From contig JAPOQA010000027.1 in NCBI GenBank assembly GCA_026710945.1, positions 62,001-126,000 of the forward strand: a DNA stretch of 64,000 bases, written 5' to 3'. Positions 9,365 to 22,092 of the stretch are shown piece by piece. The translations under genes and the position numbers were made by a program. This stretch comes from Chloroflexota bacterium. Its GTDB lineage: Bacteria; Chloroflexota; UBA11872; VXOZ01. Positions within the stretch are counted from its first letter, which is position 1. Every line of letters begins with the position of its first letter. The notes beneath the pieces are model-generated. The model made no database searches and was not told the DNA's origin. It saw nothing but the letters and a program-made list of their open reading frames with translations.

Positions 9365-9805
9365 ATGAAAGACTACAAACATACTAATGCGGACGAGTGT
9401 GTGGTGCTCAGCCGTCGCTTTGTTCGTCAGGCCCAAGAAGAATTTGATAAAGGCGACCGGCTCCAAGCTTCTGAAAAGGCTTGGGGCGCCGCGGCACACG
9501 CAGTCAAGGCCATTGCCGTGAGCAAAGGCTGGAACCACAACTCACATAGACTGCTCTTTGACATCGTAGACCAAGTCTCCCGCGACGTGGAAAACCCTGG
9601 CTTGCGCTCGCTCTTCCATGCGGCAAACTCTTTGCACCAGAATTTCTACGAAAACTGGCAGCCGGACGGTTCGGTACAGGCCGGCATCAATGAAATTAAG
9701 CAATTGGTTGACTTGCTGGATGAGATTCGCACGCGGCCCCCAATGCCGTCCGCTGCGATTGACCCCCGACAGTGGGAGCGCCTCACGCGATCTCCAACGG
9801 AATAG
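9365..9805 (+). CDS. PaREP1-like / HEPN-type protein
   Basis: A 146-residue soluble, all-helical protein. The 'ASEKAWGAAAHAVKAIA' and 'LFHAANSLHQNFYE' blocks resemble the PaREP1 family, which has a HEPN-like fold; such proteins occur in archaea and scattered bacteria with unknown or toxin/nucleotide-related roles. I chose the ATG at 9365 over the GTG-type start at 9317 because AAGGAG lies just upstream. It is divergent from an NmrA-like gene and ends 29 bp before the convergent lactonase gene. No Rx4-6H RNase motif is obvious, so an active ribonuclease is not claimed. Confidence 0.7.
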   Translation: MKDYKHTNADECVVLSRRFVRQAQEEFDKGDRLQASEKAWGAAAHAVKAIAVSKGWNHNSHRLLFDIVDQVSRDVENPGLRSLFHAANSLHQNFYENWQPDGSVQAGINEIKQLVDLLDEIRTRPPMPSAAIDPRQWERLTRSPTE

Positions 9806-9834
9806 TTGAACAGGCATACTTGCACGCCGCTCCA

Positions 9835-10722
9835 TCAGCGGGGCACGGGCAGGCCGGTCGTGTTCAGCCGGATGCGGTAGAGGCTCGTGCGGGCAGTGAC
9901 GAAGAGTGTGCTCCAGTCCGCTCCGCCCCAAGCCACATTGGCCGGCTGTTCGTCGCCGATGATCCTCCCGAGCACGTGTCCTGCCGGATTTATCACCCAG
10001 ATGCCGCCCGGCCCGGTGCAGAAGATGTTTCCTTGCGTGTCCACCTTCATGCCGTCCGGACTGCCGTCATCGCTTGAGTTCATATCTGTCCAGAGGCGGT
10101 AACTGTCCAGGGCGCCGTCATCTCGCACCGCAAACGCGCGTATGTGGCGCCGCCGGCTGTCATTAACGTAGAGTGTTCGCTCATCGGGCGCTAAGGCGAG
10201 ACCGTTCGGCCGGTCGAAGTCATCAGCCAAGAGGTGCAGCACGCCGTCGGTCGTAATCATATACACGCCGCGAAAGTCCAGGTCCGGCTCCAATCCCAAG
10301 TCCTCCACGCCGTACGGCGGATCGGTAAAGTAGAGCGTGCCGTCAGTGCTTACAACCACGTCGTTTGGGCTGTTGAGACTCTTGCCTTGGTAGGAGTCCG
10401 CCAGGGTCGTGTACGTGCCGTCGGCCCCTTGCCGACTCACCCGCCGTGCGGAGTGTTCACAGGAGATGAGTCGCCCCTCGCGGTCCAGCGTAAGACCGTT
10501 CGCATTGCCGGAGGGTGTGCGATAGGTGCTCACCGAGAAGCCTTCCGGCGATTCTTGCCAGCGCACGGTGCGGCTGTTGGGAATATCGCTGAACAGCAGG
10601 CTGCCGTCCCGCCAGACTGGGCCTTCGGTGAATTTGAACCCGCCCGCTACGCGCTCGAGTTCCGCGTCTTGCGGTACAAGCTGAAAGAAAGCGGGATCAC
10701 GTACGTCGAAACTGGTTGCCAT
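9835..10722 (-). CDS. SMP-30/gluconolactonase family protein
   Basis: A six-bladed beta-propeller hydrolase of the SMP-30/gluconolactonase/LRE group, 295 residues from the ATG at 10722. Family signatures include 'FTEGPVWRDGSLLFSDI' near the N-terminus with the metal-binding Glu, 'NGLTLDREGRLISCEH', 'SPNDVVVSTDGTLYFTDPPYG' (Asn/Asp metal ligands) and 'RPNGLALAPDERTLYVNDS'. Members open sugar lactones such as gluconolactone using a divalent metal. An in-frame start 21 codons upstream is possible, but GGAGC precedes the chosen ATG. It could act with sugar dehydrogenases of the Gfo/Idh kind found elsewhere in the window, which is inference. Confidence 0.88.
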   Translation of the reverse strand: MATSFDVRDPAFFQLVPQDAELERVAGGFKFTEGPVWRDGSLLFSDIPNSRTVRWQESPEGFSVSTYRTPSGNANGLTLDREGRLISCEHSARRVSRQGADGTYTTLADSYQGKSLNSPNDVVVSTDGTLYFTDPPYGVEDLGLEPDLDFRGVYMITTDGVLHLLADDFDRPNGLALAPDERTLYVNDSRRRHIRAFAVRDDGALDSYRLWTDMNSSDDGSPDGMKVDTQGNIFCTGPGGIWVINPAGHVLGRIIGDEQPANVAWGGADWSTLFVTARTSLYRIRLNTTGLPVPR

Positions 10723-10821
10723 GTTGATTTGCTCCAAAGTTGTCCGCGTAGCGGCTACGGGGCATGATTCGCTAAATAATGCCAAGTCTATGGAGGAGTG
10801 CCGGCTAGCGGCGAAGATCCC

Positions 10822-11190
10822 CTCACCCTAACCCTCTCCCCAAGGAGAGGGGATGTACAGGCTACTCACCCTAACTCTCTTCCCAGGGAGAGGGGATGTA
10901 CAGGCTACTCACCCTAACTCTCTTCCCAGGAAGAGGGGATGTACAGGCTACTCACCCTAACTCTCCCCCAAGGAGAGGGGATGAACAGGCTACTTACCCT
11001 AACCCTCTCCAGGGAGAGGGGATGTACAGGCTACTCACCCTAACTCTCTCCCCAGGGAGGAGGGATGAACAGGCTACTTACCCTAACCCTCTCCAGGGAG
11101 AGGGGATGTACAGGCTACTCACCCTAACTCTCTCCCCAGGGAGGAGGGATGAACAGGCTACTTACCCTAACTCTATTCCCGAGAAGTGGA
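10822..11190. repeat. Array of nine 41-43 bp tandem hairpin repeats
   Basis: Nine units start at about 10822, 10865, 10908, 10951, 10993, 11034, 11077, 11118 and 11161. Each begins CTCACCCTAACTCTC or the variant CTTACCCTAACCCTC, contains a CTCTCCC...GGGAGAG inverted repeat, and ends GGATGTACAGGCTA or GGATGAACAGGCTA. In the right half the variants alternate, suggesting two-unit duplications. The core is the common intergenic 'CCCTCTCC...GGAGAGGG' repeat also present at 57780-58085. There are no unique spacers, so this is not a CRISPR. It sits between the 5' end of the lactonase gene and the 3' end of lpd. Confidence 0.9.
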
Positions 11191-11250
11191 GAAGTTCTTG
11201 CTTTCTGCCGGGAGTGTGGATAGAGCCCCCCTAAGGTTATGCCCTTTGGC

Positions 11251-12666
11251 TTACCGTCGTCGGAAGACGTGCACGGCACGGCGGTCGACGTCCCAGGAGG
11301 CTTCCATGATAGCTTCCGCGAGCGTGGGATGGGGATGAATATTGAGGCCGACTTCCAAGGGCGTTGCTTCCAGCATTTGCGCCAGTCCCATCTCGGCGAC
11401 GATGTCGGTGGCGCCGGGCCCGATGACGTGGGTACCCAGAATCTCATCGGTCTTGGCGTCGCAGACCATCTTTACAAAGCCTTCGGTCTGCCCCTTGATG
11501 AGCGCCTTGCCCAGTGCGGCAAAGGGGAATCGCCCGACTTTTACGTCTCTCCCTTGCGCGGCGGCTTCCTCCTCCAGGAGACCGATGCTCGCGATTTCCG
11601 GTCGGCAATACGTGGCGCGAGGCACGCGTAGGGGGTCCAGGGGGAAGGAACTCTCACCGGCAAGGTGCTCCATGGCGATGTGCCCTTCGGCGGTGGCCTT
11701 GTGGGCGAGCAGGAAGCCGCCCGCTACGTCGCCTATCGCGTAGACGTGCGGCACATTTGTGCGGCCGTATCCATCAACCGGAATGATGCCGCCCTCTGAC
11801 TTTATGCCAAGCGCATCCAATCCAAGGTCCTCGGTGTTGCCAATTCTTCCGACGGCCACAAGCAGCACATCTGCATGCAGAGACTCTTGCTTACCCTTTA
11901 CTTCAATGTCAACCGTTACGGCATCTTCATTCGTCCTTAAACTTTCCACCAACAGCTTGGCGTCAGTTTTGACTGTAATCCCACGCCGCTTAAACGAGCG
12001 GCCGAGTTCCTTGCCGATGTCTTTGTCTTCCAAGGGCACCAATGTCGGCATGATCTCGACCACCGTCACGGCCACGCCGAAATCGTGAAGGAGACTTGCC
12101 CATTCAACGCCTACCGCTCCCGCGCCCAAGATGATGACCGACTCCGGCAGCGTGGTGAGTTCAAGCGCATGATCGCTGCTGATCACCGCTTTGCCGTCAA
12201 TCTCCAGTCCCGGCAGGCTGCGTGGTCGTGAGCCGGTCGCGATGACGACGTTGTCGGCGCTCAGGTCTTGACCGCCGGCGCTGCTCTCCACGTGCACTGT
12301 TTGGGGCGACGTGAGGGTTCCGGTCCCGAAGAAAACGTCTACTTTGTTTCTTTTCAGCAGCCCTTGCACGCCTTTGTGAAGCTGCGCCACCACCTGGGAC
12401 TTGCGATTAAGCACTTGGGCATAGTCAAATGAAACATCCGTGGCGACAACTCCAAAGGCCGAGCTTTCGTCGCGGGCGTGGTACAGGTGCTCGGCGGATT
12501 CCAGCAAAGCCTTGGTGGGGATGCAGCCTTTGTGGAGGCAGATTCCGCCGAGTTTTTCCTTCTCGACCACCGCCACCTTGAGCCCAAGTTGTGCGCCGCG
12601 AATTGCGGCAGGGTAGCCCCCCGGGCCACCGCCTATAATCACAACGTCATGTGTGTTTTCTGCCAT
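11251..12666 (-). CDS. lpdA: Dihydrolipoyl dehydrogenase (E3)
   Basis: FAD enzyme that reoxidises the dihydrolipoyl group of the 2-oxoacid dehydrogenase complex and reduces NAD+. The 471-residue product has the FAD-binding 'IIGGGPGGYPAA' at the N-terminus, the redox-active disulfide in 'GGICLHKGCIPTK' (C43, C48), a second Rossmann site 'ILGAGAVGVEWASLL', the 'AIGDVAGG' FAD motif, and the dimerisation domain with the catalytic 'HPHPTLAE'. It is the last gene of the minus-strand pdhA-pdhB-pdhC-lpd cluster, separated from pdhC by 182 bp containing a hairpin, so it may also be expressed separately. Confidence 0.96.
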   Translation of the reverse strand: MAENTHDVVIIGGGPGGYPAAIRGAQLGLKVAVVEKEKLGGICLHKGCIPTKALLESAEHLYHARDESSAFGVVATDVSFDYAQVLNRKSQVVAQLHKGVQGLLKRNKVDVFFGTGTLTSPQTVHVESSAGGQDLSADNVVIATGSRPRSLPGLEIDGKAVISSDHALELTTLPESVIILGAGAVGVEWASLLHDFGVAVTVVEIMPTLVPLEDKDIGKELGRSFKRRGITVKTDAKLLVESLRTNEDAVTVDIEVKGKQESLHADVLLVAVGRIGNTEDLGLDALGIKSEGGIIPVDGYGRTNVPHVYAIGDVAGGFLLAHKATAEGHIAMEHLAGESSFPLDPLRVPRATYCRPEIASIGLLEEEAAAQGRDVKVGRFPFAALGKALIKGQTEGFVKMVCDAKTDEILGTHVIGPGATDIVAEMGLAQMLEATPLEVGLNIHPHPTLAEAIMEASWDVDRRAVHVFRRR

Positions 12667-12771
12667 AGTGCCTTCCCTTCAGGACTGGGTCAGCCTGAAA
12701 TCGGTATTCATTCAAGAATTCTTCTCATGTGCGCTAATTCCATCTTGCCGAATGCACTGCTCAGGAATCAA

Positions 12772-12798
12772 ATCGGGCGAACTCTGCGTTCGCCCGAT
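12772..12798 (-). terminator. Hairpin between pdhC and lpd
   Basis: An 11-bp perfect stem (ATCGGGCGAAC and its complement) with a 5-base loop lies between pdhC and lpd. Reading on the minus strand only a short T run follows, so it may be a weak terminator or a processing site that sets the pdhC:lpd ratio. Confidence 0.45.
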
Positions 12799-12848
12799 GT
12801 TCCGGCACTTGGAGCCAGGTGATAACGCCACCCAGGTGATTACGCCGC

Positions 12849-14108
12849 TTAGATCAGCAAGTTATAGGGATTTTCCAGGAGGTCTTTCAAGTCCCGCAGG
12901 AACTCAGCGGCAGGAGCGCCGTAAAGTATGCGGTGGTCGGCAGAGATGCTGAGGAACATGATATCGCGTATGACGATTTCACCATCGCGAACGACGGGAC
13001 GCGGCTCGATGCCGCCAACGGCAATGATGGCGGACTGAGGAGGATTCACGATGGCGTAAAAGTCACGCACACCGAACATCCCCAGATTCGATACGGTAAA
13101 CGTGCCGCCTTCCAGATCGCCGGGTCGATTCTTGCCTTCACGGGTACGCTCAACCAGCACCTTTGCCTCTACGGCGAGTTGACGGAGCGGCTTGGTATCG
13201 CAATTCTTGAGCACGGGGACCAGCAAACCGCTGGGTACGGCAACAGCAATACCGATATTTGCCTCTTGATGATATACAAAGCCGCCATCGCGATAGTAGC
13301 CGTTTGCATCCGGATGCCGCATGAGAGAGAGCGCGGTCGCTCTCATGATGATGTCGTTGTAACTAATGCGTTCTTCTTCACTCCAGGCGGCGTTCACCTC
13401 CGCCCGCATCGCCTTGGCGGCGCTCATGTCCACTTCCAGCGTAAGGTAGAAATGCGGCACGGTGGTCTTGCTTTCGACCATGCGTCGCACGATTGTGGCC
13501 TGCATGCGCGAGAGTGAAGCCACCTCAGTCTCGCTCGGCATGGCGGCAGGGTCGTCGGAGACGGCAGCGTCGCGTGCCGCCTTTTCAACATCATCCTTGA
13601 CGATGCGGCCGCCAGGGCCGGTGCCTGTAATCTTCGTGAGGTCAAGATCTTGTTCAGCGGCCATACGGCGCGCGAGTGGCGACGCCTTGACGCGACCGGA
13701 CGCTGCATCAGTTTGCGCTGCGTCCGTAGGTTGGGATGCGGAGCCGGTCTCTCCTGTGCTGCCGTCGGCGACAGCGCGCCCGGGACGGCGCACGTCAGCG
13801 CCGCTCTCCAGGGCATCATCAGCCGCGGGCTCGGTAGGAGCGGCAACAGCTATCTGCTCTCCTATCTCACTTTCATCACCCACCAGTGCTATGGGGGCTC
13901 CCAGAGCCGCCGAACCGCCTTCTGCCACGAGAAGCTGAAGCAGCGTGCCCTCTTCTACGGATTCGAGATCCATCACGGCCTTGTCGGTCTCGATTTCGGC
14001 GAGCAACTCGCCCTTCTTGATGCTGTCACCCACCTGCTTATACCACTGCAGGACTCTCCCTTCCTCCATGGTATCGCTAAGCCTGGGCATGGGGACTTCA
14101 CGGGCCAT
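12849..14108 (-). CDS. pdhC: Dihydrolipoyllysine acetyltransferase (E2 of pyruvate dehydrogenase)
   Basis: Core acyltransferase of the pyruvate dehydrogenase complex, carrying acetyl groups on a lipoyl arm. The 419-residue product has one N-terminal lipoyl domain (1-80; lipoyl lysine in 'EIETDKAVMDLES'), a Pro/Ala/Thr/Gly-rich linker, a peripheral-subunit-binding domain with 'ASPLARRMAAEQDLDL...GTGPGGRI' (about 145-180), and the C-terminal catalytic domain. The active-site block is 'ISADHRILYG': the His (H392) is present, but the usual Asp of HxxxDG is Tyr, as I recall for cyanobacterial and plastid E2s. It lies 28 bp after pdhB. The call as E2 is firm; pyruvate as substrate follows from the neighbours. 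Confidence 0.94.
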   Translation of the reverse strand: MAREVPMPRLSDTMEEGRVLQWYKQVGDSIKKGELLAEIETDKAVMDLESVEEGTLLQLLVAEGGSAALGAPIALVGDESEIGEQIAVAAPTEPAADDALESGADVRRPGRAVADGSTGETGSASQPTDAAQTDAASGRVKASPLARRMAAEQDLDLTKITGTGPGGRIVKDDVEKAARDAAVSDDPAAMPSETEVASLSRMQATIVRRMVESKTTVPHFYLTLEVDMSAAKAMRAEVNAAWSEEERISYNDIIMRATALSLMRHPDANGYYRDGGFVYHQEANIGIAVAVPSGLLVPVLKNCDTKPLRQLAVEAKVLVERTREGKNRPGDLEGGTFTVSNLGMFGVRDFYAIVNPPQSAIIAVGGIEPRPVVRDGEIVIRDIMFLSISADHRILYGAPAAEFLRDLKDLLENPYNLLI

Positions 14109-14136
14109 GTCTTGGGTTGCTCCTCTTCCTGTCGGT

Positions 14137-15114
14137 CTAAGCGTTGAGGGTAGTTCTCACGGCGTCTACGATCTTTTCCGGACTAGGTATTACCGCTTGC
14201 TCCAGGGGTTTGGAATAAGGCATTGGCACTTCCACCCCGCCAACACGTGCGATGGGAGCGTCCAAATGGTCGAATGCTTCTTCGTAGATAGTCGCGGCCA
14301 CCTCGGCGTTCACGCCAAAGGAGCGGTGCTCTTCTTCCGCGATGACACAGTGGTTCGTCTTTTGTACGGAGTGGACGAGTGTCTCCACGTCAAATGGCCG
14401 GATGCTGCGCAAGTCGATAACTTCTACGCTTATGCCCTCTTCGCTCAGTTGGGCGGCGGCCTGCAGTGCAAAGAGCACCATCCGCGAGTGCGCGATCAGG
14501 GTGACGTCGCTGCCGACACGCTTCACATCCGCTTCCCCAAAGGGAACGGTGTGCTCACCCTCCGGCACCACGCCCTTGCTGTTGTAGAGGGCCAGATGCT
14601 CCAAGAACATTACCGGGTTGTCGTCACGGATAGCCGTCTTAAGCAGGCCCTTGGCATCGGCAGGCACGGCCGGCGCGACTACTTTCAAGCCGGGGATGTA
14701 TGCGAACCACACGTCAAGGCTGTGCGAATGCTGGGCCGTGAGCTGTTGGCCGCCGCCGCCGGGAGCGCGAATGACCATGGGGCACTTGAGCCTGCCGCCG
14801 AACATATAGCTGATCTTGGCGGCATGATTCGCGATCTGGTCCATCGCCACCATGCCGAAGTTGATCGTCATGAGTTCGACGACGGGGCGGAGGCCCGTCA
14901 TTGCTGCGCCAGCGCCTAATCCGACGAATCCTTCTTCCGCGATCGGAGTGTCGATGACGCGCTTTTCGCCAAAGCGGTCCAGCAGGCCCTCGGTGACTTT
15001 GTATGCGCCCTGAAAGACACCGACCTCTTCACCCATGACGAAGACGTCCGGGTCTTGGTCCATTTCCTCAATCAGGGCATCGCGCAGGGCTTCCCGGTAT
15101 GAAATTTCTGCCAT
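14137..15114 (-). CDS. pdhB: Pyruvate dehydrogenase E1 component, beta subunit
   Basis: Forms the E1 alpha2-beta2 tetramer with PdhA and catalyses thiamine-diphosphate-dependent decarboxylation of pyruvate. The 325 residues are standard length. Conserved blocks are 'EEVGVFQGAYKVTEGL', 'DTPIAEEGFVGLGAGAAMTGLRPVVELM', 'QLTAQHSHSLD' and 'VIDLRSIRPFD'. It is read on the minus strand after pdhA but is separated from it by about 325 bp holding a degraded coiled-coil gene. The latter probably still lies within the transcript. Confidence 0.95.
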   Translation of the reverse strand: MAEISYREALRDALIEEMDQDPDVFVMGEEVGVFQGAYKVTEGLLDRFGEKRVIDTPIAEEGFVGLGAGAAMTGLRPVVELMTINFGMVAMDQIANHAAKISYMFGGRLKCPMVIRAPGGGGQQLTAQHSHSLDVWFAYIPGLKVVAPAVPADAKGLLKTAIRDDNPVMFLEHLALYNSKGVVPEGEHTVPFGEADVKRVGSDVTLIAHSRMVLFALQAAAQLSEEGISVEVIDLRSIRPFDVETLVHSVQKTNHCVIAEEEHRSFGVNAEVAATIYEEAFDHLDAPIARVGGVEVPMPYSKPLEQAVIPSPEKIVDAVRTTLNA

Positions 15115-15141
15115 AGGTCTTGTGCTCCCTGGGACAGATGA

Positions 15142-15436
15142 TTAGAGAATATGCCCGTTATCTGCTTGCGTTCTACGCGGTAACAACTCAAGCGCGGCCA
15201 ATACCGCTTTGGCCAAGCCGGCCGCAGCGAAAACGTATGCGCCCAAATGCAGCCGCATGCGCAGCTCCAACTCACGAAGGTCGGCTGTGGCCGCCCGCGC
15301 CAGTTCCCTTAGGTCAGACTTGGTCGCTAAGGCGTCATGCGAGCGCCCATGACGCCTAATCTGGCCTCCGCATTGACCACGCCAAAACCTGCTGCCGTAA
15401 GCGTTCTACGGCTCTATGGGTGTCAAACGCTGCCAT
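15142..15436 (-). pseudogene. Decayed CCDC90/DUF1640-like coiled-coil gene
   Basis: Starting 2 bp after the pdhA stop, the minus strand opens with ATG and 'MAAFDTHRAVERL', then needs a frame change to read 'AAGFGVVNAEARLGVMG', meets an in-frame TAG after 'RMTP', and continues as 'ATKSDLRELAR..TADLRELELRMRLHLG' and a hydrophobic C-terminus. This lines up end to end with the intact protein at 40802-41164 (MAVFDTHKAVKTL, TAAGF, LATKADL, DLELRLTLRLG). At least one frameshift and one stop show it is broken. In the intact family the product is a short coiled coil with a C-terminal membrane anchor. Its place inside the pdh operon suggests a small gene that inserted or was duplicated and then decayed. 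Confidence 0.8.
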
Positions 15437-15438
15437 GC

Positions 15439-16482
15439 CTACACATCCTCGGCGTACACGAACTTTTCCAGGTCCGCCACGTCAGGGAACGGGCTCCGCT
15501 CGGCAAAGTCCACCGCTGATTGCACCTTGGCAAGCACGGCTTCTTCAATGTCGTCGGCGTCTTCCTGTGTGAAGATCTCGCCCTCGAGCAGGCGCTTCCG
15601 GAAGTTCTCTACCGGGTCGCGTTCACGCCACTCCGCAATTTCGTCTACGGTGCGGTAGTTCTTGCCCGCGTCCGCCATCGAGTGGCCGCGATAGCGGTAC
15701 GTGACGCACTCGACAAATATCGGCTCGCTTGTGCGCCGCACTTCTTCTACGAGCTTCTTCGTTAGTTGGTACACCGCGAGCACGTCCATGCCATTAACTT
15801 TGTAGCCGGGAATGTCATAGGCCACGCCCTTCTTCCACAACTCGGTTACGGCGGAAGCGCGCGCAACGCTGGTACCCATGCCGTATTGGTTGTTCGTGCA
15901 GATGAAGAGGTTTGGCAGTTTCCATAGCGAGGCAATGTTGAGCGCTTCGTGGAAAGCCCCAATATTGGTGGCGCCGTCGCCAAAAGTGGACATAACGATT
16001 TCATCGCTGTCCCGGTACTTGATGGCAAAAGAGACACCGGTGGAGAGCGGGATACTGCCGCCCACAATGCCGTAGCCGCCCATGAAGCGGCGGTCGGGGT
16101 CTACCAGGTGCATCGAGCCGCCACGGCCCTTTGCGCAACCGTCCCGCTTGCCGAACAGCTCTGCCATAACGGTACCGTGTGGCAACTCACGCACTATGGC
16201 TGAGCCGTGCACACGGTAACTACCGAAGAAGTAGTCTTCTTTTCTTAGCGCCTTAAGGGTACCGACGACGGTGGCTTCCTCACCGATGTTTAGGTGGCAG
16301 TAGCCGCCGATTTTGGCACGCAAGTACATTTCCGCCACACGCTCCTCAAAGCGCCTGACGTATAACATGCTGGTATAGAAGTCGATAAGTTGGTCGTTCT
16401 CATAGTTGGCGAGATCGCCGGAGTCGCGTACCGGGAGCTCAGTGTCAGTAACCTGGTCTGTCGGTTCCTGGCTTTGGCTCAT
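15439..16482 (-). CDS. pdhA: Pyruvate dehydrogenase E1 component, alpha subunit
   Basis: Thiamine-diphosphate-binding subunit of E1. The 347-residue protein contains 'MLYVRRFEERVAEMYLRAKIGG' and 'FGSYRVHGSAIVREL' near the start, the ThDP motif from 'GDGATNIGAFHEALN' to 'CTNNQYGMGT', and the 'YRYRGHSMAD' loop that holds cofactor and faces the E2 channel. It is the first gene of the minus-strand cluster and is divergent from dtd across a 353-bp gap, so the operon promoter should be there; I could not pick a convincing one on the minus strand. The ATG has AGGAGGTAAT upstream. Confidence 0.95.
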   Translation of the reverse strand: MSQSQEPTDQVTDTELPVRDSGDLANYENDQLIDFYTSMLYVRRFEERVAEMYLRAKIGGYCHLNIGEEATVVGTLKALRKEDYFFGSYRVHGSAIVRELPHGTVMAELFGKRDGCAKGRGGSMHLVDPDRRFMGGYGIVGGSIPLSTGVSFAIKYRDSDEIVMSTFGDGATNIGAFHEALNIASLWKLPNLFICTNNQYGMGTSVARASAVTELWKKGVAYDIPGYKVNGMDVLAVYQLTKKLVEEVRRTSEPIFVECVTYRYRGHSMADAGKNYRTVDEIAEWRERDPVENFRKRLLEGEIFTQEDADDIEEAVLAKVQSAVDFAERSPFPDVADLEKFVYAEDV

Positions 16483-16835
16483 TCCCGTATTACCTCCTTT
16501 GGCATCTCGGGCTGGAAGCCCTGTTTTACCGTGTCACGCAATCCGCAAAATGCAATGGGGCGCAGATAGGCCACGTATGGGCATTTCCCGTTGTCCCCAG
16601 CGTGTTGCGTGATGTTCGTACAACACCGTGCACTCTGTTCGAGCGCGGCCCAAATCTTCAAGGTGCGCATTTCGCACCCAATCAAAATGCACGCACCACC
16701 GTTGACATGCCACGCTCCACCTTCTTCATTATACCGTAGGGAAACATCGCGTGGCACGACACGGGGGGCGAACAGACCCGTGCTATACTGTGCGGGAGTT
16801 CTGAATCTTGATTTTTTCACTTAAAGGGTACTTGC
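16483..16835. promoter_or_regulatory. Divergent pdhA/dtd intergenic region, with dtd extended -10
   Basis: This 353-bp gap separates divergent genes. For dtd an extended -10, TGCTATACT, lies at 16781-16789, 47 bp before the start codon; no clear -35 is seen. The same TGCTATACT occurs in the rpsO promoter. No gene, hairpin or dyad was recognised in the rest of the gap. Confidence 0.5.
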
Positions 16836-17303
16836 ATGCTGGCTGTGGTGCAACGCGTGCGTGAAGCGCGTGTGGACGTTGGAGAAAGACTTGTCGGCAG
16901 CATCGGCCAGGGGCTTGTCGTGCTCATCGCCGTGAAGACTGGCGATACGGGAGAGGCCGCAACGTATATTGCTACGAAGCTCGCCACCTTACGCATCTTT
17001 GGCGATGAAGCCGGCAAGATGAATCTCTCGGTGCAGGAGGTGGGCGGCGCAGTGCTCATTGTCTCGCAGTTCACGCTCTATGGCGAGACCCGCAAGGGCC
17101 GCCGGCCGAGCTTTACCAAGTCCGCCCGACCGGAGGAAGCCGAGCCATTGATCGGGCAGGTAGTCAGCAGTCTGCAAGACCAGGGAATACCCGTTGCTTG
17201 CGGTGAGTTTGGAGCAATGATGCAGCTATCACTCAGCAACGACGGGCCGGTTACCATCATTCTCGACTCGGACGACCGCGAGATTCCGCGCCGGCAGGCA
17301 TAG
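16836..17303 (+). CDS. dtd: D-aminoacyl-tRNA deacylase
   Basis: Removes D-amino acids (and mischarged glycine) from tRNA. The 155-residue protein is of standard length and starts 'MLAVVQRVREARV'. It has the two active-site signatures of the family: 'SQFTLYGETRKGRRP' in the middle and the cross-subunit Gly-Pro loop 'NDGPVTI' near the C-terminus. The ATG begins right at the domain start. It is transcribed away from pdhA and converges on rpoC, with a bidirectional terminator-like hairpin between. Confidence 0.95.
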   Translation: MLAVVQRVREARVDVGERLVGSIGQGLVVLIAVKTGDTGEAATYIATKLATLRIFGDEAGKMNLSVQEVGGAVLIVSQFTLYGETRKGRRPSFTKSARPEEAEPLIGQVVSSLQDQGIPVACGEFGAMMQLSLSNDGPVTIILDSDDREIPRRQA

Positions 17304-17341
17304 GTGAAGGCGCCGGCGACCGGCGGACGTTGCGCGCAGAG

Positions 17342-17402
17342 TCACAAGGGGCGGGCACAATCACCTGAGTTTCAAGCTGGTGATCGCGTCCGCCCTTTGT
17401 GA
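17342..17402. terminator. Bidirectional terminator-like hairpin between dtd and rpoC
   Basis: A 13-bp outer stem (TCACAAGGGGCGG at 17342-17354 with its near-complement at 17390-17402, one G-U pair) encloses a second stem (ATCACC/GGTGAT). It stands in the gap between the convergent ends of dtd and rpoC, so it can serve both. Confidence 0.65.
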
Positions 17403-17442
17403 TTCTAACGGCATACTTTTCCGACGGGCTGCAAGAGTGCCG

Positions 17443-22002
<4,560 letters not shown>

Positions 22003-22092
22003 AGAATAATTCGCCTCCTCGTACTGTGCTGGGAAAAAGCTTTGCGAGCAGCGGCAGACTGCCGTTTGGCGAACACAGGTCCCAAACTTGTG

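Noticed and set aside
10822-11190. CRISPR array
   Set aside because: The units are contiguous repeats with internal hairpins; there are no unique spacers and no cas genes.
10896-11234. Plus-strand frame with repeated 'YRLLTLTL' and 'QATYPNP' units
   Set aside because: It is only the translation of the hairpin repeat array and has no start signal.
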